The notes under the pieces: generated by a model
Database searches by the model: none
What the model saw: the letters and a program-made list of their open reading frames with translations, nothing else
Told to the model about the DNA's origin: nothing
Program-made: the position numbers and the translations under genes
Shown: positions 1 to 9,710 of the stretch, piece after piece
Numbering within the stretch: position 1 is the first letter of the stretch
Layout: each line of letters opens with the position of its first letter
DNA from: Microvelia longipes
Lineage: Eukaryota > Arthropoda > Insecta > Hemiptera > Veliidae
Length of the DNA: 64,000 nucleotides
Direction: 5' to 3'
NCBI GenBank assembly: GCA_018340805.1
Contig: JACMZG010001914.1
Coordinates: 51,559,281-51,623,280, forward strand

Positions 1-80
1 ATATTTATAGCAAGACACGATACAATTGTGTCACTGCAAAACATGGTAATATCAAATGATATATTTGTAGCAAAGTTTAC

Positions 81-165
81 CTTGGAATGAAGACATGAAC
101 TGGCTTCTCTCTGACAAAGGAACCCATAGTCCGACCATAGAGTACATTGCAGGCCATGTCAGTCC
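81..165 (-). CDS. SLC17-type transporter, coding exon (TM4 region, last exon visible)
   Basis: Read on the minus strand this 85-base exon starts after a ttttag-type acceptor and ends before a GTAAAC donor, in phase 1. It encodes 28 residues beginning GLTWPAMYSMVGLWVP and ending SERSQFMSSFQ. The W-x-P-x-x-E-R-S block at the end of TM4 is a hallmark of SLC17 anion/phosphate cotransporters, and GLTWPAM directly continues the QGAAS ending of the upstream exon at 4002 in phase 0. The remaining eight or so membrane segments lie beyond the left edge of the window. Which SLC17 subgroup (phosphate, sialin-like or vesicular) cannot be decided from this part. Confidence 0.88.
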
Positions 166-254
166 CTAAACACATCAAAAAATATCTCCACTACTCAAAC
201 AATGACTTAACTTCGCTCACATAATAGAGAGCGTGCAAATTAATATATGGACTG

Positions 255-456
255 GTCAATTTATTATGTAAATAGCATAAAGTCTGTGATTGGTAAAATT
301 TATTATGTAAATAGCATAAAGTCTGTGATTGGTAAATTTATTATGTAAATAGCATAAAGACTGTGATTGGTCAATTTATGGTGTAAATAACATAAACTCT
401 GTGATTGGTAAATTTATTATGTAAATAGCATAAAGACTGTGATTTGTCAATTTCTC
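255..456. repeat. tandem repeat, 45-46-bp unit, about 4.5 copies
   Basis: Unit TTTATTATGTAAATAGCATA then AAGTCTGTGATTGGT. Continuous units without spacers. Located in the transporter's 166-4001 intron. Confidence 0.85.
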
Positions 457-960
457 ACCATGATGTTTAATAAAAAAAACACACTATAATTAAAAACAAT
501 TAATATATTGTCAACCACAATAGTATACAAAAATTATAACTGACCAGTTGGGACTTTACGTCATCATCAGAGATGTTTACAGACTGAGTATTTTGGGTAG
601 CAAATAGGAGGAGGAAGCAGACGAAAGAGTCTAGTATTTTTTTATTAAAAATTATGGTGGGTTTATAACACAAAATCTCCGTCAAAACAACTAATGATTT
701 TGTCAATTTCTAATCTATAAAAATAATATATTATAGCAGAATATAATATTATATTTTGCTATAATAATGATATATTTCTTTATATTCATCACATACTAGT
801 GGGGGTTCACCCTAAAAACCAAGATGATTAAAAGAGCAAAATCAAGAAAAAATGGGTGCTGAATAAAAAAGAGACATTAATGAACTCTAGAATTTGGATA
901 CAAAATATTTTAGAAAATAAAAAAAAATCTTAACTAAGCTAAGTACCTGAAAGTTCAACA
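457..960. other. intron DNA, nothing recognised
   Basis: AT-rich part of the transporter's 166-4001 intron. A short GC-richer stretch at 545-645 is open on the minus strand (TQNTQSVNISDDDVKSQL) but lacks convincing splice sites. Confidence 0.5.
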
Positions 961-1110
961 CATTTTTCAATAAAAGCTTACTTGTTTAAAAGTTATATTA
1001 GCTTATTTTTAAAGTAATATTTCAATCAACACATTTTTCAATAAAAATTTAAATAAAAGCTTACTTGTTTAAAATTCATATAAGCTTATTTTTAAAGTAA
1101 TATTTTAAAG
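961..1110. repeat. tandem duplication of about 75 bp
   Basis: ACACATTTTTCAATAAAA and AAGCTTACTTGTTTAAAA occur twice in order, each followed by AGCTTATTTTTAAAGTAATA. Confidence 0.7.
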
Positions 1111-1597
1111 TTCAAAGATTACATTATGCAAGTGTAATGAAACTTTATTGAATATTTTAAAAAGTATATTAAAGAATTTTTCTTAATAGTTAATAAAAAA
1201 CAAACAAGTTCTGTAGATACCTACTATACTTGACCTATTACCTATAGACCTAGCTATCAACTAGTTATAGTTGCATCAGAAAAACACATGAGAAATATAC
1301 TAAACACTTTGCCCCTCTGCGGCCACGGTGTTTCGCGGCCCCATGGTAATTGTACTTTATCAGTCCGTCATATTACTAGTTTACGCTTATATCACCACGA
1401 TATAAGCAAATTTTCAAATGTATTAGTCAAAAAACATGATTTGGTTTACATTATGTTAATCATTGACATTATATCAATTAATAGCGTATGATTTGACTGC
1501 CATACTTAATGTCACTTATAATTAAATTACTTGACCTTTGAATGCACATTAATTTATGTTTCTAACAATAAAGACTAAAGTCATGTAGAAACTCATA
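1111..1597. other. intron DNA, nothing recognised
   Basis: AT-rich, no repeat unit or exon signal seen; the 67-residue plus frame at 1288 has no recognisable motif. Confidence 0.5.
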
Positions 1598-2084
1598 CAG
1601 TAGGGGTGGGGGGAGCGGGACACAGTGGACCAACTCCCCCGGTATAAGCTGTTTTAGATGGGCCTGCTTTAAGTTCATTGTTTCTCCACTAGAGGCAGGT
1701 CGGTTCTCCTTGTACAGCATATATAAAATAATTAGTTCTTCATTTTCAGGATTTAAATTATTTCAGGATCTTAAACAATGTTAAAAATCTTATTGATTAT
1801 TTTAAATGTATAATTTTCATAAAATGTTATAAAAATATAAATGCTATATTATTTTTAACTAGACCTGATATCATGATAACCATACGTGCAGAAATGGAAA
1901 TTAATTTGTGTGTTCATTGCTCTTTTATTTGTTCTTTTAATGGAAAAAATGCTAAATTTATCTTATTTTCTAACCAAATAATCTTATAAACAACTAAAAA
2001 TGTTCAGAAAATTTGTCTGTTTTTTTTAGGACCACCTCAAACCATGGAGTTGGACCACTGTGTCCCACGCCCCCACCCCTGCTG
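1598..2084. mobile_element. short TIR element, ends CAGTAGGGGTGGGG
   Basis: About 40-base terminal inverted repeats (GCGGGACACAGTGGACCAAC on the left and its complement on the right) flank about 400 AT-rich bases. The ends are CAG...CTG. No clear target duplication was found. Non-autonomous; located in the transporter's 166-4001 intron. Confidence 0.6.
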
Positions 2085-2708
2085 CATGAATTTCTACATC
2101 ACTTTAATAAAGACATTTATTTATTAAATAAAACCGGAACTAATATTGATAATGAAATGAAACTTTGCATTTTTATGAACCATAATTAGTAGTATATGTG
2201 TAAACAATTTTCCCCCCCTCCATGACCCCAATCTCATAAGCTTTTTTTTCTTTGAGAATTCCCTAAAAGCTCTCTTTGCTCAATAGATAAAACATATCAA
2301 TAATAAAATATGGTAAAAAAGTGCTGACTCACTTCCCTTACCAGGTATCGAAAGTAAATTTAAGTTTACTTTGTACCTCATACATTTTTATAAAATTAAC
2401 AAAACACTCATTGCCTCATAAAATTATGGCAGCCTTAAATAATAATTTTTTATATTGTGCGTATAGTTTTCTCCCTAATAACACACATTGGCCACCATTT
2501 GAAAAATATTAACACACAGCTAATGCTATTTGTAAATTAAATTTTATAAAAATATGTTAAATTTTACACGTCATTGTGACACTTTAAAACACGAACATAA
2601 GAACTCACATTAATTCAATTATAGATCATACACATATAAGTTATTTTTCATTTGAAACATCCTCATTAATTCAAAGGGGTGAGACACTCAGATTTAGGGA
2701 TAACTTAC
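2085..2708. other. intron DNA, nothing recognised
   Basis: AT-rich, with a run of eight C near 2212. No exon or element boundary found. Confidence 0.5.
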
Positions 2709-2782
2709 TTTGAGCTGTAACGGACTTGGTAAGCAGTTTTTAAAACTTTCTTCACAACAGGTGTCTTGACGCTGTTTATCAT
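2709..2782 (-). CDS. possible small first coding exon, mitochondrial-presequence-like
   Basis: Within the transporter's 166-4001 intron, on the same strand, an ATG at 2782 starts 24 codons (MINSVKTPVVKKVLKTAYQV, then RYSS) ending at a consensus GTAAGT donor (phase 2). The peptide is basic, lacks acidic residues and ends in R-Y-S-S, like a mitochondrial targeting sequence with its cleavage site. A tttaaactag acceptor-like site precedes it at about 2800. It does not fit the transporter frame, so it would be a nested gene or a chance match. No downstream exon was identified; an open stretch at about 640-545 is the only nearby candidate and is unconvincing. Confidence 0.22.
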
Positions 2783-3224
2783 TCCCCAAACAGTTACCTC
2801 TAGTTTAAAAAACATAAAATTGTTCTGTTGATAAGGTTTCATCAAATTTGGCACATAAATATTTGATTACTTATTTCTCCCCTATTATAGTATAGGGTTT
2901 ACAAGTGAGAATAAAACTAACTGAAAAAACTTTAAACAAAAGTTCTGAAATAGTGAAAGAAAGATGTTAGGACTTCATAAAGGAATAAGTCAAATCAAAA
3001 GAGGAAAATCTAAGTAACTCGTGTGAAGTAGTTAGTGAGTTTGCTAATTACAAACACAAAGAGAAGAGAGACAAATATATGCATAAATTGATTTAAAATA
3101 ATGAAGTCATTGGATTTAGTTAAAATTTGGCATGAATGAGCTTCAACATAAGATAAATCAACTAACAAAATATCTTTATAAGATTTAGGTCTTCCGGTGG
3201 TGACCGCGTCAATGTAGATGAAGA

Positions 3225-3266
3225 ATCCGACGTTTCGCTTCCACTGTGGGAGGCATCTTCAGGGAT
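3225..3266 (-). ncRNA. hammerhead-ribozyme-like motif, Penelope type A (left arm)
   Basis: On the minus strand: stem I ATCC, core CTGAAGA (fits CUGANGA), one extra T, stem II GCCTCC / loop CACAGT / GGAAGC (one C-A mismatch), core GAA, stem III AC/GT as the palindrome ACGT, cleavage-site base C, and stem I return GGAT. All strands of a type I hammerhead are present and stem I pairs fully. The very short stem III is like those reported for ribozymes in Penelope-like retroelement pseudo-LTRs. The extra T after the core is non-canonical. Activity is not shown. Confidence 0.62.
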
Positions 3267-3362
3267 GTAGGACATCATGGATATCCTATGCATGATGTCT
3301 ACAAAGCTGAACAGCTCAGTTCTGTTTTGTAGAGCATTGTGTTTCTATCCATGATGACCTAC

Positions 3363-3404
3363 ATACCTGAAGATGTCTCCCACAGTGGTAGCGAAATGTC
3401 GGAT
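3363..3404 (+). ncRNA. hammerhead-ribozyme-like motif, Penelope type A (right arm)
   Basis: Mirror copy of the motif at 3225-3266, on the plus strand: stem I ATAC, core CTGAAGA, extra T, stem II GTCTCC / CACAGT / GGTAGC, GAA, ATGT, C, then stem I return GGAT. Stem I has one mismatch and stem II two, so this arm is more decayed than the left one. Confidence 0.5.
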
Positions 3405-3603
3405 TCTTCATCTACATTGATGAGGTCACCACCGGAAGGCCTAAATCTTTATGACAATAACCGCCGAAGCATACGCAGTTTATTAAAAAAATATCATTTT
3501 TGATATCAGATAAAATTTTGATACAAGATTTTTTTTTAAATGTATGTCCATCAGTAATTTAAAAACTATTTATTTTTTTCTTTTATTTTATTATTTATTT
3601 CTT

Positions 3604-3650
3604 TCTTTGCCTCATTTATACTGTAGGTATATAGGAAAAGTATTGTGTTT
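3604..3650 (+). repeat. R5S 5' hairpin fragment
   Basis: TGCCTCATTTATACTGTAGG then AGGAAAAGTATTGTGTTTGC: the start of the R5S repeat, cut off after about 50 bases by a Penelope-like fragment. Confidence 0.55.
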
Positions 3651-3670
3651 GCTAAAAGCTCCTCTATGAA

Positions 3671-3789
3671 GACTAGAACTTATTCACTAATATAACTTTA
3701 TTAGCTAAGAGCTCGAGAGTTGCCCCGTCTGCTGACTGAAGTGCTAAGCTAAAACCGGCCATGGGATATTCATATCTAATAGCAAGTAT
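3671..3789 (+). repeat. Penelope-like UTR fragment (type C, decayed)
   Basis: Matches the right arm of 9927-10260: the strings TATAACTTTATTAG, GAGAGCTCGAG, AAACCGG and the GGATATT block occur in the same order. The hammerhead core is broken (CTGACTGA, AAAA). It directly follows an R5S hairpin fragment at 3604-3650. Confidence 0.5.
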
Positions 3790-4001
3790 GTTTTTTTTCT
3801 TCTCCAAAATAGAACAAGGTTAACAGTAAAGTCTCTCAGCTGTCTCAAGAAAGCAGAGTCTGACAAGAAAGAATCATATGGGTGTTCAAAAATTAACATC
3901 TTTTAATATACATTTTAATTGCTGGGCCTTAATCTTTCTTTTAATGTTTCAGACTAAATTATTGTATAAAAAATATGTGATTACTAAAAAAATGAACTTA
4001 C

Positions 4002-4238
4002 TGAAGCAGCACCCTGTATGGACCTGAGTACGATGAGAGCCTTGTAATCAATGTAAGCAGCTGATGGGATGAGCAAAGATGACAAAGCAGTAGCAAGCTG
4101 AGAGTAACCAAACACTGCTTTGGAACCAAATTTCTGAGTCAGAACTCCTCCCGCTACCTGTGCCAGCACATAGCACCAGTAGAACGAGCTTATGATGGCC
4201 GACTGTATTTTAGGGCTCCAATCAAATTCTCCTTCTTC
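4002..4238 (-). CDS. SLC17-type transporter, coding exon (TM2-TM3)
   Basis: This 237-base exon (79 codons) is flanked by a tttgattag acceptor and a GTAAGT donor, phase 0 at both ends. It begins EEGEFDWSPKIQSAIISSFY and continues through a hydrophobic TM2, the MFS loop motif GGVLTQKFGSK, TM3, and ends VLRSIQGAAS. The E-F-x-W-S-x-x-x-Q-S-x-I start and the GG-x-L-x-x-x-F-G-x-K loop are typical of SLC17 proteins just after the first extracellular or lumenal loop. It joins the exon at 5731 upstream and the exon at 81 downstream without a frame change. Confidence 0.92.
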
Positions 4239-4849
4239 CTAATCAAAGAAAACAAAAATCATCAGAAAGAAGAAATGAGTTGAGTCATAGAGATATATAA
4301 GGCGTAGTCGAATATCCAAGGCCTTCTAGATCCCTTTGGGCATTGGATCACCAACAATTTTTTTTTTATAATTGATTCTTATGGGAAATTTTCGAGGTGC
4401 GTTAGTACTTTTAAAAAAATTTCAGTAATTAGCCGGATTTGTAATAAATGAAGCTTATTTCCGTAATCTAGAATGCTGTACGCTCACTACGAGTCATCAA
4501 GCTTAAGTTTTACGTTCGTATTATTAAAGTTACAGGTGTTTTAAGTTGGGTGAAAAAACTGTGGTTTTAAAGGACTGTTTGTTAACTTTAGTTCCGTTTA
4601 AATATTTCACTTATTATTAGTAATTGGTTCAAGTTATTATTATTTCATTAATCTGCACACTCTTTTGGTTAATTTCAAAGAGTATTTACAGTCATTCAAC
4701 GATTTATTTTTAATCTAACTTGGTACAAACATAACTGCTGTTAAACTTCAATGTTATCTACCTGATTTGTGTTCAAATTTTGAATGTATTAATGAAAATT
4801 AGTACAAATTGTTATTTGCAGTCAACAACAAAGAGGTAATTTGTATGTA
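4239..4849. other. intron DNA, nothing recognised
   Basis: AT-rich intron sequence between the exon at 4238 and a (GTAT)n tract. An isolated AGAGATATATAA at 4300 may be the tip of an AGAGATAT-type MITE. Confidence 0.45.
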
Positions 4850-4886
4850 CGTATATATGTACGTATGTATGTATGTATGTATGTAT
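4850..4886. repeat. (GTAT)n microsatellite
   Basis: Imperfect GTAT/GTAC run directly before the MITE at 4887. Confidence 0.8.
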
Positions 4887-5157
4887 ACATTGAGAGGACT
4901 GACACATCTTTTTGGGGCTCTCAGGGGCTCTGTATAACCTCATTGAAACCTCCTTCAAGAGTGAGTTAAGGTTACAATAAATCAATTGTTTCGGCTTCCG
5001 TTACATTTTTAATTTGTATTCTTCACGTAATGCAATCTAGGTTACTGTAATTTCGTACAGATTATTTGATTACATTTGTAAGCTAAAGTGGTCAGGTTAC
5101 TTTTTCGATGTTTCAAAATTTAACCTATAGGGCTCCTCTAGTAATAATATCTCTATT
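4887..5157 (-). mobile_element. AGAGATAT-type MITE (left end lost)
   Basis: Reads TTGGGGCTCTCAGGGGCTCT, AATCAATTGTTTCGGCTTCC and GGTTACTTTTTCGATGTTTC, ending in AATAATATCTCTAT. Same module order as 23091-23390 but inverted. It abuts a (GTAT)n tract on the left, inside the transporter's 4239-5730 intron. Confidence 0.6.
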
Positions 5158-5270
5158 ATAGTAATGATATGTGTAGAGATGTGAGATACAAAGAAACTGA
5201 ACTTGATTACTTTGAGGTAAAAATCATGTTTGCTCTATTACATACAGTTACAGTAATACAGGATTTACAT

Positions 5271-5499
5271 TTTTATTTTTCCGTATTTATACTGTAGATA
5301 TAAAGGAAAACAATTGTGTTTGCAAAAAATCTGACACCTAAATTATCCGTTTCAGGTGTTTTTAAAACCTCTGTGGTATTCATAGTGGTCATAGTATTCA
5401 CAAAGTTGTCTATTTGTGTGTGTGTGTGTGTCAGTTGTCAGTTATCATCGTAGCCCCTACCGTATTTATGTCCTAGAGATTAGAAACTTTGTGCAAAAC
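5271..5499 (+). repeat. R5S repeat, 5' part
   Basis: Hairpin start, TTATCCGTTTCAGGTG, a GTGTGTGTGT block, TATCATCGTAGC and AGAAACTTTGTGCAAAA in family order, ending shortly before a (TA)n tract. Lies in the transporter's 4239-5730 intron. Confidence 0.6.
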
Positions 5500-5522
5500 A
5501 AAAAAAAAAAATATGAGGGAAG

Positions 5523-5564
<42 letters not shown>

Positions 5565-5662
5565 TATATATTTTATATATATTATATTATATATATATAT
5601 ATATATTTTATATATATATATATATATATAATATATATATATATATAATATATTTATATAAC
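5523..5662. repeat. (TA)n microsatellite
   Basis: Alternating TA with occasional AATA or TTTA breaks. Frames rich in Ile and Tyr on both strands come from it. Confidence 0.95.
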
Positions 5663-5730
5663 TCACAAGATCCCTCCATGAAATTCGCTGCAATTAATGT
5701 AAATACTGTTATATAAGAAGAACAACTTAC

Positions 5731-5963
5731 ATTAGAGGTCGTAGCTCCATCCTTGACAAGGGTAATATTGTCATTCTCAATGCTAGGTTCAGATTCAGGG
5801 GTATAGCAGTACAGAGGTTCAGATGAATTGTTTGCTAGAGATGCAGGTGCAGGGAGCCTTGCCATGGCAACCATGGCCATATTGATATCATTACGCATCA
5901 TAAACGAAACTAGAAAACCCGAGAATGATAAGAAATAGAGGACTAAACGAGCTGGTATCACAT
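5731..5963 (-). CDS. SLC17-type transporter, coding exon (TM1 and glycosylated loop)
   Basis: Minus-strand exon of 233 bases between a ttacag acceptor and a GTAAGT donor. The first codon is split: the G that ends the exon at 8293 plus AT gives Asp, followed by VIPARLVLYFLSFSGFLVSF and the RNDINMAMVAM motif that ends TM1 in SLC17 carriers. After TM1 comes a hydrophilic loop of about 45 residues with N-glycosylation sequons (NNSS, NIT), as expected for the large TM1-TM2 loop. It ends TTSN in phase 0. A (TA)n tract lies within 70 bases of its donor, inside the next intron. Confidence 0.92.
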
Positions 5964-6564
5964 CTGTAACAAAAGGATTTACATTCGCATATATTCAATA
6001 GATATACGTATCCACAAATCGGATATACGTATTGTAAAATGGATATCACATATAGACAAATAGACGGGCTGATGCGCAACATCAGCTGCGTGTAATCACA
6101 GTGCATTCACAGCTCCTAGACTGTAAATAACTTGCCCATACATATTCTTTCTACTGTCCCTTACAAGACCTTTAAAAAGAAGTTGAAAAAATTCTTAGGT
6201 ACCTAAGAATACCTATACATTTTTAGGGACAGTTTTTGATGGACAGCATAAGACAAATTTTTAAGTTTGATTAGTTTAATAATTAATTAATTAAGATTAA
6301 ATTTGAAGGAGGGTTAAATTGACAATAAAACAAGAGAATGGGTGTTTCAAATAAAAACAGGGATAAATGAAAAACAAAAAAATACATAAAAAGGATTAAT
6401 ACCTATTTATTTTAATTATTAATTATACCTTTAACTATGAATACCTTTAACTCTATTTTAACCTCTTTTAATAACTTTCATCGATATTAATTAAAAAATA
6501 ACCTAACATTTTACTATAATATCTACGTTTATAAAAAAAAAAATACGCGAGATTGTTGAAACCG
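5964..6564. other. intron DNA, nothing recognised
   Basis: Starts at the acceptor of the exon 5731-5963. Weak GATATACGTAT direct repeats at 6000-6035; otherwise AT-rich without signals. Confidence 0.5.
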
Positions 6565-6720
6565 AACAAAAATGGCTGCCACAGAACTACGGCGATGTAA
6601 GCAGGCGGCCGCAAAGCGGAAGAACCTCAAAGTCGTATTTTTGTGGTCGTAGGGATTCTCAAACGATTGAGACAGGTCTCAGCTTAATCAGACCATCCCA
6701 AGTGGCGCAAACGCTACACA
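6565..6720. other. GC-rich island with NotI-type CpG cluster
   Basis: In AT-rich intron DNA, a plus-strand ATG at 6571 opens 26 codons (MAATELRRCKQAAAKRKNLK at the start), with GATGTAAGC as a possible donor and GCGGCCGC at about 6607. It could be a small exon, a regulatory island or transposon-derived. Nothing supports a specific function. Confidence 0.2.
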
Positions 6721-6730
6721 CATATATATA

Positions 6731-7919
6731 CAGGGTGTTTCATACAAAGTGTCCACCAGAAAAGGAGGTGATAGTGCTCCTCAAAAGGAACAAAAAATGT
6801 TCTAATATATAAACCCCGATCTCCAACCGTTTTCCCACATGGTCAAATTTAATATTTTAAAAAAAATATTTGACTCAACAACATAAAGTTGTTTTAAAGG
6901 TTTAACTGTTCAAGCTAGAAGGCGAAAAATTGGTTTTATTAGAAAGCTGAGTAAACTTCCTAAAGGACAAACTACTAACTATTTCAAATATTTTAGAACT
7001 ACTGCCCAAAATTTTGCATGAAACACGATTTTTTTGAAAAAATTGAATTTTATGGAATTTTTAGAGTTGGGCATTAGAGGAAGTAAGAGATGAGCAAAAG
7101 TTCAGCCAAGAACGGAAAAAACTTCTCTTATGATTGCCCCTTAAGAAAATCTAAATATTTTTACACATTCACATAGTCAATAATGTAACTATTGTTGCTA
7201 GAGAAGTTGCAAAAACTGATCATTTTTGTCGTATAAAAGTGAAAATAATGTGTTATTTTAAAAAAAATATTTTTATTTTCGAAAGTAATTAATAATACGA
7301 TTTTAGACTCTAGAAGGTAAAATAAACTTAATTTTTATTCTTACAACGTTTTTTTCTGAAACCACCTTTCTCTTGCTTTAGAGATTTTAATTATTTAATG
7401 TACCATGTAATTAACATTGTAGAGATATGCAAAAATATCAGTTTTTCCAACTTCTAGGAAGAATGGCTTAAAATTTTGACTGTTGAATGTATGATGAAGT
7501 TTGGGTTTTTCTTAAAGGACAATCATAAGAAGTTTTTCCGTTCTTGGCTAAACTTTTGCTCGTCTCTTACTTCCTCTAATGCCTAACTATAAAAATTCCA
7601 TAAAATTCAATTTTTTCAAAAAATAATTTTTCATGCAAATTTTTGGGCAGTAGTTCAAAAATATTTGACATAGTTAGTAGTTTTTTCCTTTAGGAAATTT
7701 ACTCAGCTTTGGATGAGACCAGTTCGCCTTTCTAGCTTGAAATGTTAAAACCCTATTAACAATTTTATAATGTGAGGTCAAATATTTTTTTAAAATATTA
7801 AATTTGACCTTGTGGGAAAAAGGTTGAAGATGGGGGTTTATATTACAGGACGTTTTTTGTTCCTTTTGAAGAGTAATATCACCTCCTTTTCTGGTGGACA
7901 CTTAATATGAAACACCCTG
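6731..7919. mobile_element. foldback element, TIR CAGGGTGTTTC, TA target
   Basis: A 1189-base palindromic element in the transporter's intron. It begins CAGGGTGTTTCATACAAAG and ends with the complement, flanked by TA on both sides (inside ATATATA). The arms run nearly to the centre (about 7320) with visible divergence. No transposase frame is present. The 75-residue minus-strand frame at 7901-7674 lies within an arm and looks incidental. The TA target suggests a Tc1/mariner-like mechanism, but TA-rich flanks make that uncertain. Confidence 0.7.
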
Positions 7920-8292
7920 TATATATAACATCTTGTATAAATGTATACGTTTAGATCAATGACTTCTACGATATAAGTTAGGTTTAATAGTGTTTGAGTG
8001 TGGAGTTGTAGTATAGGAGAATCACCATTCCATCTAGATCCGCCTGCACAAGCCTACTGTCCCAGACAGACAGGATTACATGGCAAAATTCCACATAACA
8101 AATAATAATAATAAAATAAATAAATAATACAAAAGGAAAATTAAAAATAATGTCATTTCAATTCGAAGAAGAAACTAATAATGGTATGGCAAAACTTGAG
8201 GACATGATTGAATACAGGACCATGATGTCAAAACTCGAGGGCATGCTGGAATACAGGACCATGATGGCAAATTTAATGTAACAAATGTTTAC

Positions 8293-8368
8293 CTTTCTTT
8301 TTCTTTTTGGTGGAATTATTCTTTTTGTCAAGATTGTCCGACAAACCATTCTGGTCTAACTCGGCCAT
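8293..8368 (-). CDS. SLC17-type transporter, first recognised coding exon (N-terminus)
   Basis: Reading leftward from 8413, a ttgttgcag acceptor is followed by a 45-base leader (8413-8369). An ATG at 8368 sits in the context AAGATATGG. Twenty-five codons follow (MAELDQNGLSDNLDKKNN, then a Ser-Thr and a run of five Lys), with a phase-1 GTAAAC donor. The phase matches the exon at 5963 exactly. A charged, Lys-rich cytosolic tail before TM1 is normal for the family. The acceptor upstream of the ATG shows that at least one further 5' exon lies to the right. The leader is also open in this frame, so translation could begin further upstream. Confidence 0.8.
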
Positions 8369-8487
8369 ATCTTCCCTGGGACAGGGCTCGAACCCTTGCC
8401 CTCTTATAGAACCCTGCAACAAAGATCAATTTAAAATTTTAGATTTGTAGAATGGAGCTAATAAGAAAATGGGGTAAAAGAACTAAA

Positions 8488-8660
8488 GTGAGCGTTAATG
8501 GAGTTCATCTTAATAAAAGAGGAAGAAGTCTCTCCACAAAAATATATTTCTTTTTAGCAAAGCGCTTTCGACCTAACCAGAGGCCATCATCAGTGCTAGC
8601 CGTTGAATAAAGAAGAGGGTGATAGATGAGTTTTACAGATCTGATATCAAGGATAGACTC
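8488..8660 (-). repeat. Penelope-like UTR fragment (type B)
   Basis: About 170 bases shared with 51742-51910 (GTGAGCGTTAATGGAGTTCA at one end, AAGGATAGAC at the other). Contains the best hammerhead-like core of the window. It lies upstream of the transporter's first recognised coding exon, so in its 5' intron. Confidence 0.55.
8555..8598 (-). ncRNA. hammerhead-ribozyme-like motif, Penelope type B
   Basis: Minus strand: stem I TAGCA, canonical core CTGATGA, extra T, stem II GGCCT / loop CTGGTT / AGGTC (five pairs, one G-T), GAA, stem III AGC/GCT palindrome, cleavage base T, stem I return TGCTA (five perfect pairs). This is the most complete core in the window. It lies inside a Penelope-like UTR fragment (8488-8660). 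Confidence 0.65.
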
Positions 8661-9620
8661 ATGTCTGATAGACAGATATCGGTCTATCTTTGATATCTGA
8701 TCTGTAATATTTTTTATCTGAAAATTCTCTAAAAGGCAATTCCTTTTGTGATTATTTCTAATATTTACAACATTAACTGCCACTAATGACTCAGAAAAAT
8801 TATCAAAAATTAAAAATCAATATCATATTGGATCGGGCTAAAAATTGAAAATTGGTTTTATTCGGGCTGAATAGTATTGGTTTTGATTTTATCATTTGAC
8901 TTGTATAATTGAATTTGAAAACGGCCAAATCCAAGAGACCGGAGGCCTTTTGTTTCGAGTAGCATAAGGCCTACAAATATATATTAAAATGAAATAAGCA
9001 TAGAGGCCTTTGCCATGCCTGGCATAGTATTTTTTTCTGTATATAATTTAACAAATAAGCAAAATATTTTATTTACTAATTAGAATAATTTGTTATCAAA
9101 ACTAATTGATATAATTAATGTCTAATCACTTACTATGACCATAAATTGTGCTTAGTTATTGAATTGTTTGCGCCAATTATTTTGAATTAAATTGTCTTTT
9201 TTTTATAATTATAAATATATGTCACACATTATTTTTTTATTTCAGTATTATCAATTTAATTTGCTATCAAATAATTTATTTACAAATTATTAGTCTTTAA
9301 TAAAAGAAAAGAAGCAATAAATTTTAATTGATAATGAAGCTATTAATTAAAGGCGATTTCCTATCAGATAATGACTTTAATTAACAAGTTTAAACGTAAA
9401 TGGGGTAAGTTAAACTTTTAAGAAAAAGTTAATCTTTACATATTGCATAAATTGCACAAAGTGAGCTTCTAATAAGTACGAATAATGCAGTGTACCTTGC
9501 ATTGTATAACACATACATTGTATACGCGCAATTTCTTTAAACAACTTGTTGAATTTCAAAAATTCAACAACTCGTGACGCTACTACTAAGGTTAAAAAGC
9601 AACTTCTAAGGTTAAAGAGA
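8661..9620. other. nothing recognised, AT-rich
   Basis: Contains AGGCCT-bearing short repeats at 8930-9015 (GGAGGCCTTTTG, ATAAGGCC, AGAGGCCTTTGCC) related to GAGGCC blocks at 16720 and 20440. No frame or element ends. Confidence 0.45.
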
Positions 9621-9627
9621 AGTATTG

Positions 9628-9670
9628 CATATATATATATATATATTATATATATATATATTATATATAT

Positions 9671-9704
<34 letters not shown>

Positions 9705-9705
9705 C
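9628..9705. repeat. (TA)n microsatellite
   Basis: TA run ending at the CAGGGTG element end. Confidence 0.95.
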
Positions 9706-9710
9706 AGGGT

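Larger units (their letters stand above)
3181..3448. repeat. inverted dimer of a Penelope-like UTR (type A)
   Basis: Arms of about 85-110 bases. The left arm starts AGATTTAGGTCTTCCGGTGG and the right arm ends with its near complement. Each arm contains the hammerhead-like motif followed by a CGTCGGATTCTTCATC segment. Such GAAACGTCGG motifs near a predicted ribozyme are characteristic of Penelope-like retroelement termini. No reverse transcriptase or GIY-YIG coding was seen. Confidence 0.6.

Noticed and set aside
255..456. CRISPR-like look of regular repeats
   Set aside because: Units are contiguous without unique spacers, in a eukaryotic intron.
545..645. CTGATGATGACG on the minus strand as a ribozyme core
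   Set aside because: No GAAA strand follows at a usable distance.
5416..5716. Ile/Tyr-rich frames over TA tracts (also at 9410-9812, 10194-10469, 19123-19491, 28363-28716, 53411-53699)
   Set aside because: They are translations of (TA)n microsatellites.
8376..8396. tRNA B-box-like GGGTTCGAGCCC on the minus strand
   Set aside because: It lies in the 45-base leader of the transporter's first recognised coding exon; there is no A box, acceptor stem or SINE body.
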